DNA of 64,000 bases from Pontivivens marinum (GTDB lineage Bacteria; Pseudomonadota; Alphaproteobacteria; Rhodobacterales; Rhodobacteraceae). Location of the stretch: positions 62,001 through 126,000 of the forward strand of contig NZ_OCTN01000008.1 in assembly GCF_900231835.1 (NCBI RefSeq). Direction: 5' to 3'. This document shows positions 38,047-47,165 of the stretch, piece by piece (position 1 is the stretch's first letter; the number at the start of each line of letters is the position of its first letter). The position numbers were made by a program, and so were the translations under genes. Below the pieces are notes generated by a model. It was not told the origin of the DNA, made no database searches, and saw nothing but the letters and a program-made list of their open reading frames with translations.

Positions 38047-40014
38047 ATGAATAAGTCCGTACTCGGCGATCTCGATACGTTCCCGAAGCTGTTGGCGCAT
38101 AACGCGCAACGGTTCGCTGACGCGCCTGCGTACAGGGTGAAAGAATTCGGGATCTGGCAAAGCTGGACCTGGGCCGAGGCCTATGCAGACATGCGCGCAA
38201 CCGCGCTGGGGCTGCTGGAACTGGGGCTGGAGAAGGGTGACCATGTCGCCATCATCGGCACAAACCGGCCCGAGCTATATATCGCGATGACCGCGATTTC
38301 CGCCGCCGGTGGTGTTCCGGTTCCGATCTATCAGGACGGTGTGGCGGAGGAGATCGCATACGTTCTGGATCATTGCTCGGCCAAGCTGGTTGTGTGTGAC
38401 GATCAGGAGCAGGTCGATAAGGTTTTGGAAGTCCGCGAAAAGCTGCCTGATCTGCGGCAGATCGTTTACCGTGATCCGCGCGGGCTGCGCAAATATGATC
38501 ACGAAACGCTGCACGGGCTTGAGGCGCTGATCACGCGCGGTAAGGCATTGGAGGCATCGCTGGGTGCCGCAATGGACGCCGATATTGCGACACGCGGTAT
38601 CGATGATACCTGCGTCATGCTGTACACATCCGGCACGACAGGCCGCCCCAAGGGCGTGGTTCTGTCCAACCGCAATATTCTGGTTACGGCGAAAAACAGC
38701 TGTGAATTCGATGGGTTGCGTCAAACGGATAGCGTTATTGCCTATCTGCCTATGGCATGGGTCGGCGATTTCATCTTCTCGATGGGGCAATCGCAATGGA
38801 CCGGTTTCTGCGTTTGTTGTCCCGAGAGCGAGCACACCATGCAGACCGATCTGCGTGAGGTTGGGCCGAGCTACTTCTTCGCGCCGCCCCGCTTTTTCGA
38901 GGGCCTGCTGACCAATGTGATGATCCGGATGGAGGATGCCTCCAAGATCAAGCAGAAGTTGTTCCACAAATACATGGCCTTGGCCAAGACGGTCGGTCCG
39001 AAAATGCTGGACGGTAAGCCGGTTAGCCTGGGCGAGAAAATTCAGTACGCCATCGGCAACGCGCTGGTTTACGGCCCGCTGAAAAATACGCTGGGCATGT
39101 CCAAGGTGCGGATCGGCTATACCGCCGGTGAGGCTATCGGACCGGAAATCTTTGATTTCTATCGCTCGCTGGGCATCAACCTCAAGCAGCTCTATGGTCA
39201 GACAGAGGCGTCGGTTTACATCACGCAACAGCCTGACGGGCAGGTGCGTGCGGATACGGTCGGCGTTCCGTCGCCTGACGTTGAAATCCGCATCGGTGAC
39301 AGTGGCGAGGTGTTCTATCGCTCTCCCGGTACGTTCGTTGAATATTATAAGAATCCCGAGAGCACCGCTTCGACCAAGGATCCCGAGGGCTGGGTCGCAA
39401 CCGGCGATGCGGGCTTCATCGAGAAGGAAAGCGGCCATCTGCGCATTATCGACCGGGCCAAGGATGTTGGCAAAATGGCCGATGGTTCGCTGTTCGCGCC
39501 GAAATATGTCGAGAACAAGCTGAAGTTCTTTCCCAACATTCTGGAGGCCGTGGTTTTCGGCAACGATCGCGACAATTGCACTGCATTCCTGAATATCGAT
39601 CTGGGCTCCGTCGGCAACTGGGCCGAGCGCAACAACATCGCCTATGGTTCCTATCAGGAACTGGCGCAGCACCCGCAGGTGCTTGCCACGCTTCAGGCGC
39701 ATGTTGAGGAGGTCAACCGCTCCGTCGCGCAGGACGAGATGCTGTCCGGCTGCCAAATCCATCGCTTCCTTATCCTGCACAAGCAGTTGGACGCCGATGA
39801 TGGCGAACTGACACGCACACAAAAGGTGCGTCGCCGGATTGTTGAGGAACGCTACGCTGATCTGATCACCGCGCTTTATGACGGTTCCGATGGTGTCTTT
39901 GCCGATACCGAAGTGACCTATGAGGATGGCCGTAAGGGTCGCGTCAGCGGTCAGCTTGAAATCCGCGATGCAGCAACCGTTGCCGTAAAGGCGCATTCGG
40001 TCGCCGCGGAATGA
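38047..40014 (+). CDS. Long-chain acyl-CoA synthetase-like AMP-binding enzyme
   Basis: 655 residues. The adenylating motif YTSGTTGRPKGVVLSNRN, the LYGQTEASVYIT motif, and GWVATGDAGFIEKE with RIIDRAKDVGKM define an ANL-superfamily CoA ligase of the long-chain/bubblegum group. It would activate a carboxylic acid to its acyl-CoA via an acyl-AMP. The substrate is unknown. As first gene of an operon with a complete importer and a second CoA ligase, it probably traps the imported acid. GGGGGAGAAGAAGA gives a strong ribosome site. Confidence 0.88.
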   Translation: MNKSVLGDLDTFPKLLAHNAQRFADAPAYRVKEFGIWQSWTWAEAYADMRATALGLLELGLEKGDHVAIIGTNRPELYIAMTAISAAGGVPVPIYQDGVAEEIAYVLDHCSAKLVVCDDQEQVDKVLEVREKLPDLRQIVYRDPRGLRKYDHETLHGLEALITRGKALEASLGAAMDADIATRGIDDTCVMLYTSGTTGRPKGVVLSNRNILVTAKNSCEFDGLRQTDSVIAYLPMAWVGDFIFSMGQSQWTGFCVCCPESEHTMQTDLREVGPSYFFAPPRFFEGLLTNVMIRMEDASKIKQKLFHKYMALAKTVGPKMLDGKPVSLGEKIQYAIGNALVYGPLKNTLGMSKVRIGYTAGEAIGPEIFDFYRSLGINLKQLYGQTEASVYITQQPDGQVRADTVGVPSPDVEIRIGDSGEVFYRSPGTFVEYYKNPESTASTKDPEGWVATGDAGFIEKESGHLRIIDRAKDVGKMADGSLFAPKYVENKLKFFPNILEAVVFGNDRDNCTAFLNIDLGSVGNWAERNNIAYGSYQELAQHPQVLATLQAHVEEVNRSVAQDEMLSGCQIHRFLILHKQLDADDGELTRTQKVRRRIVEERYADLITALYDGSDGVFADTEVTYEDGRKGRVSGQLEIRDAATVAVKAHSVAAE

Positions 40015-40096
40015 TACCCAAATCGGCGTTCCGCCCCCGTAATATCCCCGCCCCGGGCGACAGCCTGTGCCCAGCGATCCCGTTTGAGGTGAAGCG

Positions 40097-40918
40097 ATGA
40101 ATGATATGAACCACGATAGCTACGTCACACCAGATGGCCGCACCATTGGTCCGGTGATGATGGAGGTACAAAACATCACGCTGCGCTTTGGCGGTGTGGT
40201 CGCGATCAAGGATATCTCCTTCGATATCCGAGAGGGTGAAATCCGCGCAATTATCGGCCCGAACGGCGCGGGGAAATCCTCGATGCTGAACGTCATCAAC
40301 GGCTTTTACCACCCGCAGGAGGGGGGCATCTACTTCCGCGGGGAAAAGCGCGGGCCGATGAAACCCTATCAGATTGCGCAGCAGGGCATCGCCCGCACAT
40401 TCCAGAACATCGCGTTGTTCAAGGGGATGAGCACGCTGGACAACATCATGACGGGCCGTTTCACCCATATGAAGGCACCGGTCTGGAAGCAGGCATTGTG
40501 GCATGGTGAGGCAGAGCGCGAGGAGATCGAGAACCGCGAAGTGGTCGAGAAGATTATCGACTTCCTCGAAATTCAGGCGATCCGCAAGACGCCGGTTGGC
40601 CGTTTGCCATACGGTCTGCAAAAGCGGGTCGAGCTGGGCCGCGCCTTGGCCGCGGAACCCAAGTTGCTGCTGCTGGATGAGCCGATGGCCGGCATGAACG
40701 TTGAGGAGAAGGAGGACATGTCCCGCTTTATCCTGGACGTGAACGATGAGTTCGGCACCACGATTGCCCTGATCGAGCACGATATGGGCGTGGTCATGGA
40801 CATTTCCGACCGCGTGGTTGTGCTGGATTACGGACGTAAGATCGGCGACGGCACACCGGCAGAGGTTATCGCCAATCCCGAGGTGATCGACGCCTATCTG
40901 GGTGTGTCCCATGATTAA
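40097..40918 (+). CDS. Branched-chain amino acid-type ABC transporter ATPase (LivG-like)
   Basis: 273 residues. Walker A is GPNGAGKSSML and Walker B is LLLLDEPMAGMN. The signature region is LPYGLQKRVELG, lacking the usual LSGGQ but common in this LivG group, and the H-loop is ALIEHDMGVVMD. It powers the two permeases at 41399-43522. It is followed by an overlapping small secreted protein, an unusual insertion between ATPase and permease. Confidence 0.9.
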   Translation: MNDMNHDSYVTPDGRTIGPVMMEVQNITLRFGGVVAIKDISFDIREGEIRAIIGPNGAGKSSMLNVINGFYHPQEGGIYFRGEKRGPMKPYQIAQQGIARTFQNIALFKGMSTLDNIMTGRFTHMKAPVWKQALWHGEAEREEIENREVVEKIIDFLEIQAIRKTPVGRLPYGLQKRVELGRALAAEPKLLLLDEPMAGMNVEEKEDMSRFILDVNDEFGTTIALIEHDMGVVMDISDRVVVLDYGRKIGDGTPAEVIANPEVIDAYLGVSHD

Positions 40919-41399
40919 GGTTCTCGCATTAATGCTGGCCTCCGGGCCGCTTGCTGCACAGGAAAGCGGGCAAATGCTCGACCTGTTCAGCGCGCATTGC
41001 CTGCCGCATATCGAGGCAGGTGCCGCGATTTCGCCTGAGCTGGAGCCCGCATCGGATGCCGTTGTCGCTAGCCTGATTGACGGTGCGGCAGGGCGCGCAT
41101 GGGTTGCTGAAAACCCTGCACTGGCGCTGTTCGATTATGACGATGTGCAATCGTGTGGCGTGTTCGGTTTGGGGGTGAATGCGGATGAGTTTGTAACCGC
41201 CGCAACATCCTTTGCCACCGATGCAGGAATGATTGAGGGGCCGGCCGGACAGGGGCGGACCCAGTTTCTAAAACAACGTGAAGACGGGGAAGTTACCCTG
41301 CTGGTCGTGATGGCGGTCCCGGGACCGGATGTCGCCGCACTTAACGCCATGAGCCTGCCCGCAGGCGATTGGTCCAACACCGTTCTGGGAGAGAACTGA
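40911..41399 (+). CDS. Small exported protein of unknown function inside the transporter operon
   Basis: 162 residues from ATG at 40911, overlapping the ATPase stop by 8 bases; a GTG at 40902 is possible but less likely. Signal peptide M-I-K-V-L-A-L-M-L-A-S-G-P-L-A-A is followed by QES. The mature protein has two cysteines (SAHCLPH and QSCGVFG) that may pair, and a beta-rich C-terminus (EVTLLVVMAVPGPD). I do not recognise the family. Its place between ATPase and permease, with overlaps at both ends, suggests a periplasmic accessory of the transporter. Confidence 0.65.
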   Translation: MIKVLALMLASGPLAAQESGQMLDLFSAHCLPHIEAGAAISPELEPASDAVVASLIDGAAGRAWVAENPALALFDYDDVQSCGVFGLGVNADEFVTAATSFATDAGMIEGPAGQGRTQFLKQREDGEVTLLVVMAVPGPDVAALNAMSLPAGDWSNTVLGEN

Positions 41400-42403
41400 T
41401 GCCGATCTGGCTGCTTAATACGCTGGAAGTCTCGATCAACGGACTGATGACGGGAGTACTATATTCCCTCGTCGCGTTGGGCTTCGTTTTGATTTTCAAA
41501 TCCTCGGGTGTTTTCAATTACGCCCAAGGGGTTATGGCCCTGTTTGCCGCACAATCGCTAGTCGGCATTCAAACCGGACAGGTGCCGTTTGCGCATCTGA
41601 TCAACGCGATCACCGGTCTGCATGTGTCGCGTTTCGGGTTCGATGTGCCGTCCATTCTGGCGATCATCCTGACCACTCTGGTCATGGTGGTGTTTGCATG
41701 GGTCGTGGTGCGGGTCATCATGGTGCGACTGGTCAATCAGGAGCCGATCATTCTGTTCATGGCGACCATCGGACTGGCCTATTTCATGGAGGGTTTTGGC
41801 GACCTGATGTGGGGCGCTGAGCTGAAGTCGCTGGATGTCGGGTTGCCCTCGGGCGGGTCGTTCTGGATCGAGGATGTGACCGCACAATGGGCGCGTGAGG
41901 GGGAAACCTATTGGGGTATGTATGTCGATACACTGGATATCTGGGCAACCGTGATTGCGGTGTTCCTGGTGGCTGGTCTGACGATTTTTGCCCAGTACAC
42001 CAAGGCCGGAACCGCGATGCGTGCGGTGGCAGATGACCATCAGGCGGCGCTGTCGGTTGGTATCTCGCTGAACCGGATCTGGATCATGGTTTGGTCGATT
42101 GCGGGTTTCGTTGCACTGGTCGCGGGTATCATGTGGGGCGCTAAATCGGGCGTGCAATTCTCACTCAGCCTGATCGCGCTAAAGGCGCTGCCGGTGCTGA
42201 TGCTGGGCGGCTTTACCTCGATCCCCGGTGCCATTGTTGGCGGCCTGATTATCGGAATGGGTGAGAAGCTGTTCGAATTCGCAATCGGTGCGCCGTTCCT
42301 GGGTGGCGCGACTGAAAACTGGTTCGCCTATGTGCTGGCCCTGCTGTTCCTCGTGTTCCGGCCCCAGGGTCTGTTTGGCGACAAGATCATCGAGCGTGTG
42401 TGA
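41399..42403 (+). CDS. Branched-chain amino acid-type ABC permease (LivH-like)
   Basis: 334 residues with about eight membrane helices. The N-terminus SINGLMTGVLYSLVALGFVLIFKSSGVFNYAQG is cut from the classic LivH pattern, and GISLNRIWIMVWSIAGF contains the ATPase-contacting loop. The start at 41399 is preferred over 41369, which lies inside the previous gene: GGGAGAG precedes it and the stop/start overlap is one base (TGATG). It forms the membrane channel with the LivM-like protein. Confidence 0.9.
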   Translation: MPIWLLNTLEVSINGLMTGVLYSLVALGFVLIFKSSGVFNYAQGVMALFAAQSLVGIQTGQVPFAHLINAITGLHVSRFGFDVPSILAIILTTLVMVVFAWVVVRVIMVRLVNQEPIILFMATIGLAYFMEGFGDLMWGAELKSLDVGLPSGGSFWIEDVTAQWAREGETYWGMYVDTLDIWATVIAVFLVAGLTIFAQYTKAGTAMRAVADDHQAALSVGISLNRIWIMVWSIAGFVALVAGIMWGAKSGVQFSLSLIALKALPVLMLGGFTSIPGAIVGGLIIGMGEKLFEFAIGAPFLGGATENWFAYVLALLFLVFRPQGLFGDKIIERV

Positions 42404-42445
42404 TGAACAGCAACCCTGAAAACAATACAGTAGTAGGAGGGCGCG

Positions 42446-43522
42446 ATGCTCTATCGTGAGGCAGGCGACTATAAGACATCCTACACGGATGACGCGCAAA
42501 CCTTCCCGATCAAACTGGATCGCTGGTGGTATTATGCGGTGGTGTTCGTCGCATTCTGTATCGTGCCATTCGTCCTGACGGATTACACGGTGAACGCGAT
42601 TATGCTGCCGTTCCTGATCTTTGCCATTGCGGCATTGGGGCTGAACATCCTGACCGGATATTGCGGTCAGGTGTCACTGGGAACCGGTGGTTTCATGGCC
42701 GTGGGCGCCTATGCGACCTATAAGTTGATGACGGCCTTTCCTGACCTGAACATCTTTTTCATCGTGATCCTGTCGGGGCTTATCACGGCGATTGTGGGGG
42801 TTTTGTTCGGTCTGCCATCGCTGCGGATCAAGGGGTTCTATCTGGCGGTGGCGACACTGGCGGCGCAGTTCTTCCTTGTCTGGTTGTTCAACAAGGTGCC
42901 GTGGTTCTACAACAATTCGGCATCCGGCCAGATTTCCGCACCCGAGCGGACCATTTTTGGCCAAGCGGTAACAGGCCCGAATGCGGAGCCATGGGTGGCC
43001 TATCTGTTCTGTCTCATCTTTGTTTTCACGTTGGCATGGCTGACGCGGAACTTGACACGGGGCCGGATCGGGCGGTCGTGGATGGCCATTCGGGATATGG
43101 ATATTGCGGCGGAAATCATCGGCGTGAATCCATTGCGGACCAAGCTGAGCGCGTTTGCTGTCTCGTCGTTCTTTATCGGGATTTCCGGCTCGCTGTTTTT
43201 CGCGGTCTATCTGGGTGCGGCTGAGGTTGGTGAAGCGTTCGGTATCCAGAAATCGTTCCTGGTGCTGTTTATGGTCATCATTGGCGGACTTGGCTCGATC
43301 TTTGGTGCCTTTGCCGGTGCGGCGTTCATGGTTCTGCTGCCTGTGTTCCTGAAGATTTTCTTTGTGGATACGCTGGGTTGGCCGACGGATATTGCCGCGC
43401 ATATCAACTTTCTCATCGCTGGCGGTCTGATCGTATTTTTCCTGATTGTAGAACCACACGGCCTTGCCGCACTGTGGCGTACGGTGAAGGAAAAACTGCG
43501 TCTGTGGCCGTTCCCGCACTAA
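42446..43522 (+). CDS. Branched-chain amino acid-type ABC permease (LivM-like)
   Basis: 358 residues, about nine to ten membrane helices. LGLNILTGYCGQVSLGTGGFMAVGAY is the LivM hallmark, and GRSWMAIRDMDIAAEIIGVNPLRTK is the ATPase-contacting loop. An N-terminal soluble stretch of about 27 residues (EAGDYKTSYTDDAQTFP) precedes the first helix. TAGGAGGGCGCG gives a clear ribosome site. Confidence 0.9.
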   Translation: MLYREAGDYKTSYTDDAQTFPIKLDRWWYYAVVFVAFCIVPFVLTDYTVNAIMLPFLIFAIAALGLNILTGYCGQVSLGTGGFMAVGAYATYKLMTAFPDLNIFFIVILSGLITAIVGVLFGLPSLRIKGFYLAVATLAAQFFLVWLFNKVPWFYNNSASGQISAPERTIFGQAVTGPNAEPWVAYLFCLIFVFTLAWLTRNLTRGRIGRSWMAIRDMDIAAEIIGVNPLRTKLSAFAVSSFFIGISGSLFFAVYLGAAEVGEAFGIQKSFLVLFMVIIGGLGSIFGAFAGAAFMVLLPVFLKIFFVDTLGWPTDIAAHINFLIAGGLIVFFLIVEPHGLAALWRTVKEKLRLWPFPH

Positions 43523-43583
43523 GCTTTCAATTATACGACCCCGGACAAACCGGGGCGTTAATCTCAACCGGAGGAAATCTAGA

Positions 43584-44873
43584 ATGAAGCTCAAGACCCT
43601 TGTACTCGCGGCATGCACAACCGCAATCGTTGCTGGCTCGGCATCTGCCGATCTGGTGTTTCCGCTGCTCGATTACCGGACTGGCCCATATGCATCGGGC
43701 GGTATTCCGTTCGCTGATGGCTATGCCGACTATCTGACCCTGTTGCAGGAGCGTGATGGTGGCATCGGTGGTGAGCCGATCCGTCAGATCCCGTGCGAAA
43801 CCGGCTATAACACCGAGCGTGGCGTGGAATGCTATGAATCGACCAAGGGCGAAGGCGCGCTGGTTTATCAACCACTGTCCACCGGCATTACCTATCAGTT
43901 GATCCCGAAGGTGACGGCAGACGACATTCCGATGCACACCATGGGGTATGGCCGGACTTCGGCGTCGAATGGCGAAGTGTTCAGCCACGTGTTCAACTAT
44001 CCTGCGAACTACTGGGACGCAGCATCGGGCATCGTGAACTACCTGCTGGAGGAAACCGGCGGCGATCTGGAGGGCAAGACCATCGCGTTGGTCTATCACG
44101 ACAGTTCGTTCGGCGCGGAGCCCATCCGCACATTGCAGGCACTGGGTGAGGAGCACGGCTTTACCGTTTCGCTCAAGGCCGTTAGCCCTCCGGGTAACGA
44201 GCAGCGTTCGACTTGGCTGGAAGTACGTCGTGAGCGTCCCGACTACGTCATCATGTGGGGCTGGGGTGTACAGAACTCCGTTGCGATTCAGGAAGCTGCG
44301 AACATCCGCTTCCCGATGAACAACTTCTACGGCGTTTGGTGGTCGGGTTCCGAGAATGACGTGATCCCGGCTGGTGCGGGTGCTGATGGCTATCGCTCTG
44401 TGACGTTCCACGGTGTGGGCGATGACTACCCTGTCTATGACGACATTCAGGCACATGTTGTTGATGCGGGCCTTGCCGCTGGTGCCGGCGATCAGATCGG
44501 AACGGTGCTGTATAACCGCGGAATGTACGCGGCGATGCTGGCAGCCGAGGCTGTGAAGACCGCGCAGGAAATCCATGGCGTGGCCGACATCACTCCAGCA
44601 ATGATGCGCGACGGCATGGAGGCATTGGTGATCGACGAGGCGAAGATGGAAGCACTGGGCCTGCCGGGCTTCGGTCCTGAATTCTCCGTATCCTGTGCGG
44701 ATCACGGTGGTCCGGGCAGCTCCGCCATGGCGGAATGGGATGCGGACACGCAGACCTGGTCGCTGATTTCGGATTTCGCGGATCCCGACAAGGACGTGAT
44801 TGGTCGTCTGGTGATGGAAGATTCTCTGGCCTATGCGGCTGAGAACAACATCCCAGAGACACGTTGCGAGTAA
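43584..44873 (+). CDS. ABC transporter substrate-binding protein 1 (Leu/Ile/Val-binding type I fold)
   Basis: 429 residues with signal peptide ending in GSASA. YRTGPYASGGIPFADGYADY is the N-terminal ligand pocket, and YHDSSFGAEPIRTL and RDGMEALVIDEAKMEALGL are typical of HAAT binding proteins. It is the first of two paralogues in the operon; over the 75-residue block from LDYRTGPY to LSTGIT about two thirds of positions match the second copy at 45813. Cysteines in IPCETGY and VECYES suggest a disulfide shared with the paralogue. Ligand unknown. Confidence 0.9.
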   Translation: MKLKTLVLAACTTAIVAGSASADLVFPLLDYRTGPYASGGIPFADGYADYLTLLQERDGGIGGEPIRQIPCETGYNTERGVECYESTKGEGALVYQPLSTGITYQLIPKVTADDIPMHTMGYGRTSASNGEVFSHVFNYPANYWDAASGIVNYLLEETGGDLEGKTIALVYHDSSFGAEPIRTLQALGEEHGFTVSLKAVSPPGNEQRSTWLEVRRERPDYVIMWGWGVQNSVAIQEAANIRFPMNNFYGVWWSGSENDVIPAGAGADGYRSVTFHGVGDDYPVYDDIQAHVVDAGLAAGAGDQIGTVLYNRGMYAAMLAAEAVKTAQEIHGVADITPAMMRDGMEALVIDEAKMEALGLPGFGPEFSVSCADHGGPGSSAMAEWDADTQTWSLISDFADPDKDVIGRLVMEDSLAYAAENNIPETRCE

Positions 44874-44883
44874 TCCAATCACC

Positions 44884-44908
44884 GCTCCTGGCGTATCGCG
44901 CCGGGAGC
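44884..44908 (+). terminator. Intercistronic hairpin after binding protein 1
   Basis: GCTCCTGGCG (44884-44893) pairs with CGCCGGGAGC (44899-44908), with one G-T pair. There is no T run. Such a stem behind a binding-protein gene usually protects its mRNA and reduces read-through into the ATPase gene. Confidence 0.5.
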
Positions 44909-44929
44909 AATTCAGAATAGGGGAGCCCG

Positions 44930-45748
44930 ATGCTGGACACTGCGCAAACTGATGAGACACTGCTCGAAGTGAACAATATCGAGGTGATCTATAATCACGT
45001 GATCCTCGTATTGAAGGGCGTCAGCCTGAAGGTGCCAAGAGGCGGCATCACCGCATTGCTGGGCGGTAACGGTGCCGGGAAAAGCACAACCTTGAAGGCG
45101 ATTTCGGGCTTGCTCGCCTCGGAACGTGGCGAGGTGACAAAGGGGTCTATCCTGTATCGTGGCGCGACCACGCAGGACCGATCCCCCAATGATCTGGTAC
45201 GCGGTGGCGTCATTCAGGTGATGGAGGGGCGTCATTGCTTCGAGCATTTGACGGTCGAGGAAAACCTGATGACCGGCGCCTATACCCGCTCCGCCGCTGA
45301 GGCGAAGCAGGGTCTGGAGATGGTCTATAACTACTTCCCCCGTCTGCGCGAACGTCGCAAATCGCAGGCCGGATATACCTCCGGTGGGGAACAACAGATG
45401 TGCGCGATTGGCCGTGCATTGATGTCCAAGCCTGAAACAGTCCTCCTAGACGAGCCATCAATGGGGCTAGCACCCCAATTGGTTGAGGAAATCTTTGGTA
45501 TTGTGAAAAGTTTGAACGAGCAGGAGGGAGTTTCCTTCCTATTGGCCGAGCAAAATACCAATGTAGCGTTGCGATATGCGCATTATGGCTACATTCTGGA
45601 GTCGGGCCGTGTGGTGATGGATGGTGTTGCATCCGAACTGCGTGAGAACCCGGACGTAAAAGAGTTCTATCTAGGGGTTGGTGACGAGGGCCGTAAGAGC
45701 TTTCGTGATGTTCGATCCTATCGTCGGCGTAAGCGTTGGTTGAGTTAA
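44930..45748 (+). CDS. Branched-chain amino acid-type ABC transporter ATPase (LivF-like)
   Basis: 272 residues. Walker A GGNGAGKSTTLKAI, signature region TSGGEQQMCAIGRALM and Walker B TVLLDEPSMGLAPQ are intact. It is the second ATPase of the heterodimer with the LivG-like protein. At the C-terminus the sequence runs about 30 residues beyond the usual LivF end in a basic tail (KSFRDVRSYRRRKRWLS). GGGGAGCCCG lies ahead of the ATG. Confidence 0.92.
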   Translation: MLDTAQTDETLLEVNNIEVIYNHVILVLKGVSLKVPRGGITALLGGNGAGKSTTLKAISGLLASERGEVTKGSILYRGATTQDRSPNDLVRGGVIQVMEGRHCFEHLTVEENLMTGAYTRSAAEAKQGLEMVYNYFPRLRERRKSQAGYTSGGEQQMCAIGRALMSKPETVLLDEPSMGLAPQLVEEIFGIVKSLNEQEGVSFLLAEQNTNVALRYAHYGYILESGRVVMDGVASELRENPDVKEFYLGVGDEGRKSFRDVRSYRRRKRWLS

Positions 45749-45757
45749 AATAATTGC

Positions 45758-45787
45758 CAAGCGGTGGCCTGAACGGAACGCCGCTTG
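45758..45787 (+). terminator. Hairpin between LivF-like gene and binding protein 2
   Basis: CAAGCGG (45758-45764) pairs with CCGCTTG (45781-45787) around a 16-base loop; no T run follows. Role uncertain. Confidence 0.35.
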
Positions 45788-45812
45788 CACGCGCTACATC
45801 CCGGGGAGGGGA

Positions 45813-47108
45813 ATGAATATGCGAGCCACTATAGCGGCGATTGCGGTCTGTGCCGCAACCGCCACACCGGCCATGGCCGACCTCACAATGGTAAGTCTAA
45901 CCTATCGCACCGGCCCCTATGCCGCAGGCGGTATTCCGTTTTCGGACGGTTATGCAGACTATTTCACAATGCTAAATGAACGCGACGGCGGCATTGGCGG
46001 TGTTCCGATCGAATTGCTGGAATGTGAGTTTGGCTATGCCACGGACCGTGGTGTTGCATGTTACGAGGAAACCGTCACGCAGGGCGCGCTGGTCTATCAG
46101 CCGCTGTCCACGGGCGTAACGGTTGAGCTGATCCGCCGCGTGCAGGAGGATGAGGTCGTTCTGCACACGATGGGTTACGGGCTGACGGCGGCGTCGGACG
46201 GCGCGACCTATCCCTATGTTTTCAACTTTCCGGCACATTATTGGGACGGTGCGGTTGCGCAGATTGCATATCTCAAGGAACTGTATGGTGGTTCGCTTGA
46301 GGGTAAGCGGATCATGCATATGCACCATAATTCCGGCTACGGGCGTGAGCCGATCCCGACATTGGAGGCTTTGGCAGAGATTGAGGGATTTGAGCTGATC
46401 ATGATGCCCGTCGATCATCCGGGTGAGGATCAATCCGCAATCTGGCCCGTCGTGGCTGAGGAAAGCCCGGATCACATCCTGCTTTGGGGATGGGGCGTGA
46501 TGAACCGTGTAGCGTTAGAGGGCGCGGTCGAGGTCGGTTATCCCGTCGATCAGATGATGGGCATTTGGTGGTCTGCTGCTGAATCCGATCTGAAACCACT
46601 TGGCGACGCTGTTGAGGGATATCGCTCGGTCACGTTCCACGCGGTTGGCGATAATTTCGCGATTTTCAACGACCTGAACAATCTGGTTTATCAGCGCGAT
46701 TTGGCGCGTGGCCGGATGAACAATATCGGTGAGGCGCTGTATAATCGCGGTGTTGCTGCTGCGATTTACGCGGCCGAGGCGATCCGTATTGCACAGGAAA
46801 TTCATGGTGTTGGCGATGTAACCCCGCCCATGGTGCGCGACGGATACGAGCAGTTGACCTTGGACGATGCAGCATTCGAAGCATTGGGAATGGAGGGGTT
46901 CACCCCACCGATGCAGATCACGTGTGAGGATCATGGCGGTGGCGGCATGGTTGCCGTTGCTGAGTGGAATTCGCAGCAGCGCCGCTGGGTACAGATCACG
47001 GATTACTACCCGCCGGATGATGCGCTGATCGAACCCCAAATCCGTGAAGCATCGGCAGCATTTGCGCTGGCGAATGAGATCACTGCGACCGGTTGCCCCT
47101 CAAACTGA
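45813..47108 (+). CDS. ABC transporter substrate-binding protein 2, paralogue of binding protein 1
   Basis: 431 residues with signal peptide M-N-M-R-A-T to TPAMA. The same pocket blocks occur as in the copy at 43584 (YRTGPYAAGGIPFSDGYADY, GALVYQPLSTGVT, MHHNSGYGREPIPTLEAL), yet other parts differ strongly. This suggests an old duplication with divergence of ligand preference. GGGGAGGGG is the ribosome site. One permease/ATPase set serving two binding proteins is known for the LivJ/LivK pair. Confidence 0.9.
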   Translation: MNMRATIAAIAVCAATATPAMADLTMVSLTYRTGPYAAGGIPFSDGYADYFTMLNERDGGIGGVPIELLECEFGYATDRGVACYEETVTQGALVYQPLSTGVTVELIRRVQEDEVVLHTMGYGLTAASDGATYPYVFNFPAHYWDGAVAQIAYLKELYGGSLEGKRIMHMHHNSGYGREPIPTLEALAEIEGFELIMMPVDHPGEDQSAIWPVVAEESPDHILLWGWGVMNRVALEGAVEVGYPVDQMMGIWWSAAESDLKPLGDAVEGYRSVTFHAVGDNFAIFNDLNNLVYQRDLARGRMNNIGEALYNRGVAAAIYAAEAIRIAQEIHGVGDVTPPMVRDGYEQLTLDDAAFEALGMEGFTPPMQITCEDHGGGGMVAVAEWNSQQRRWVQITDYYPPDDALIEPQIREASAAFALANEITATGCPSN

Positions 47109-47165
47109 GGGGGCAGCTGTGATCGCGGTGCTCGGACAGATTTATTGATATGACATGGAGCAGAC

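Noticed and set aside
42403-42459. 18-codon reading frame overlapping the LivH-like stop and the LivM-like start
   Set aside because: It has coupled ATG and stop, but it lacks its own ribosome site, reads as N/P/E-rich sequence without pattern, and contains the LivM-like ribosome site. Probably chance.
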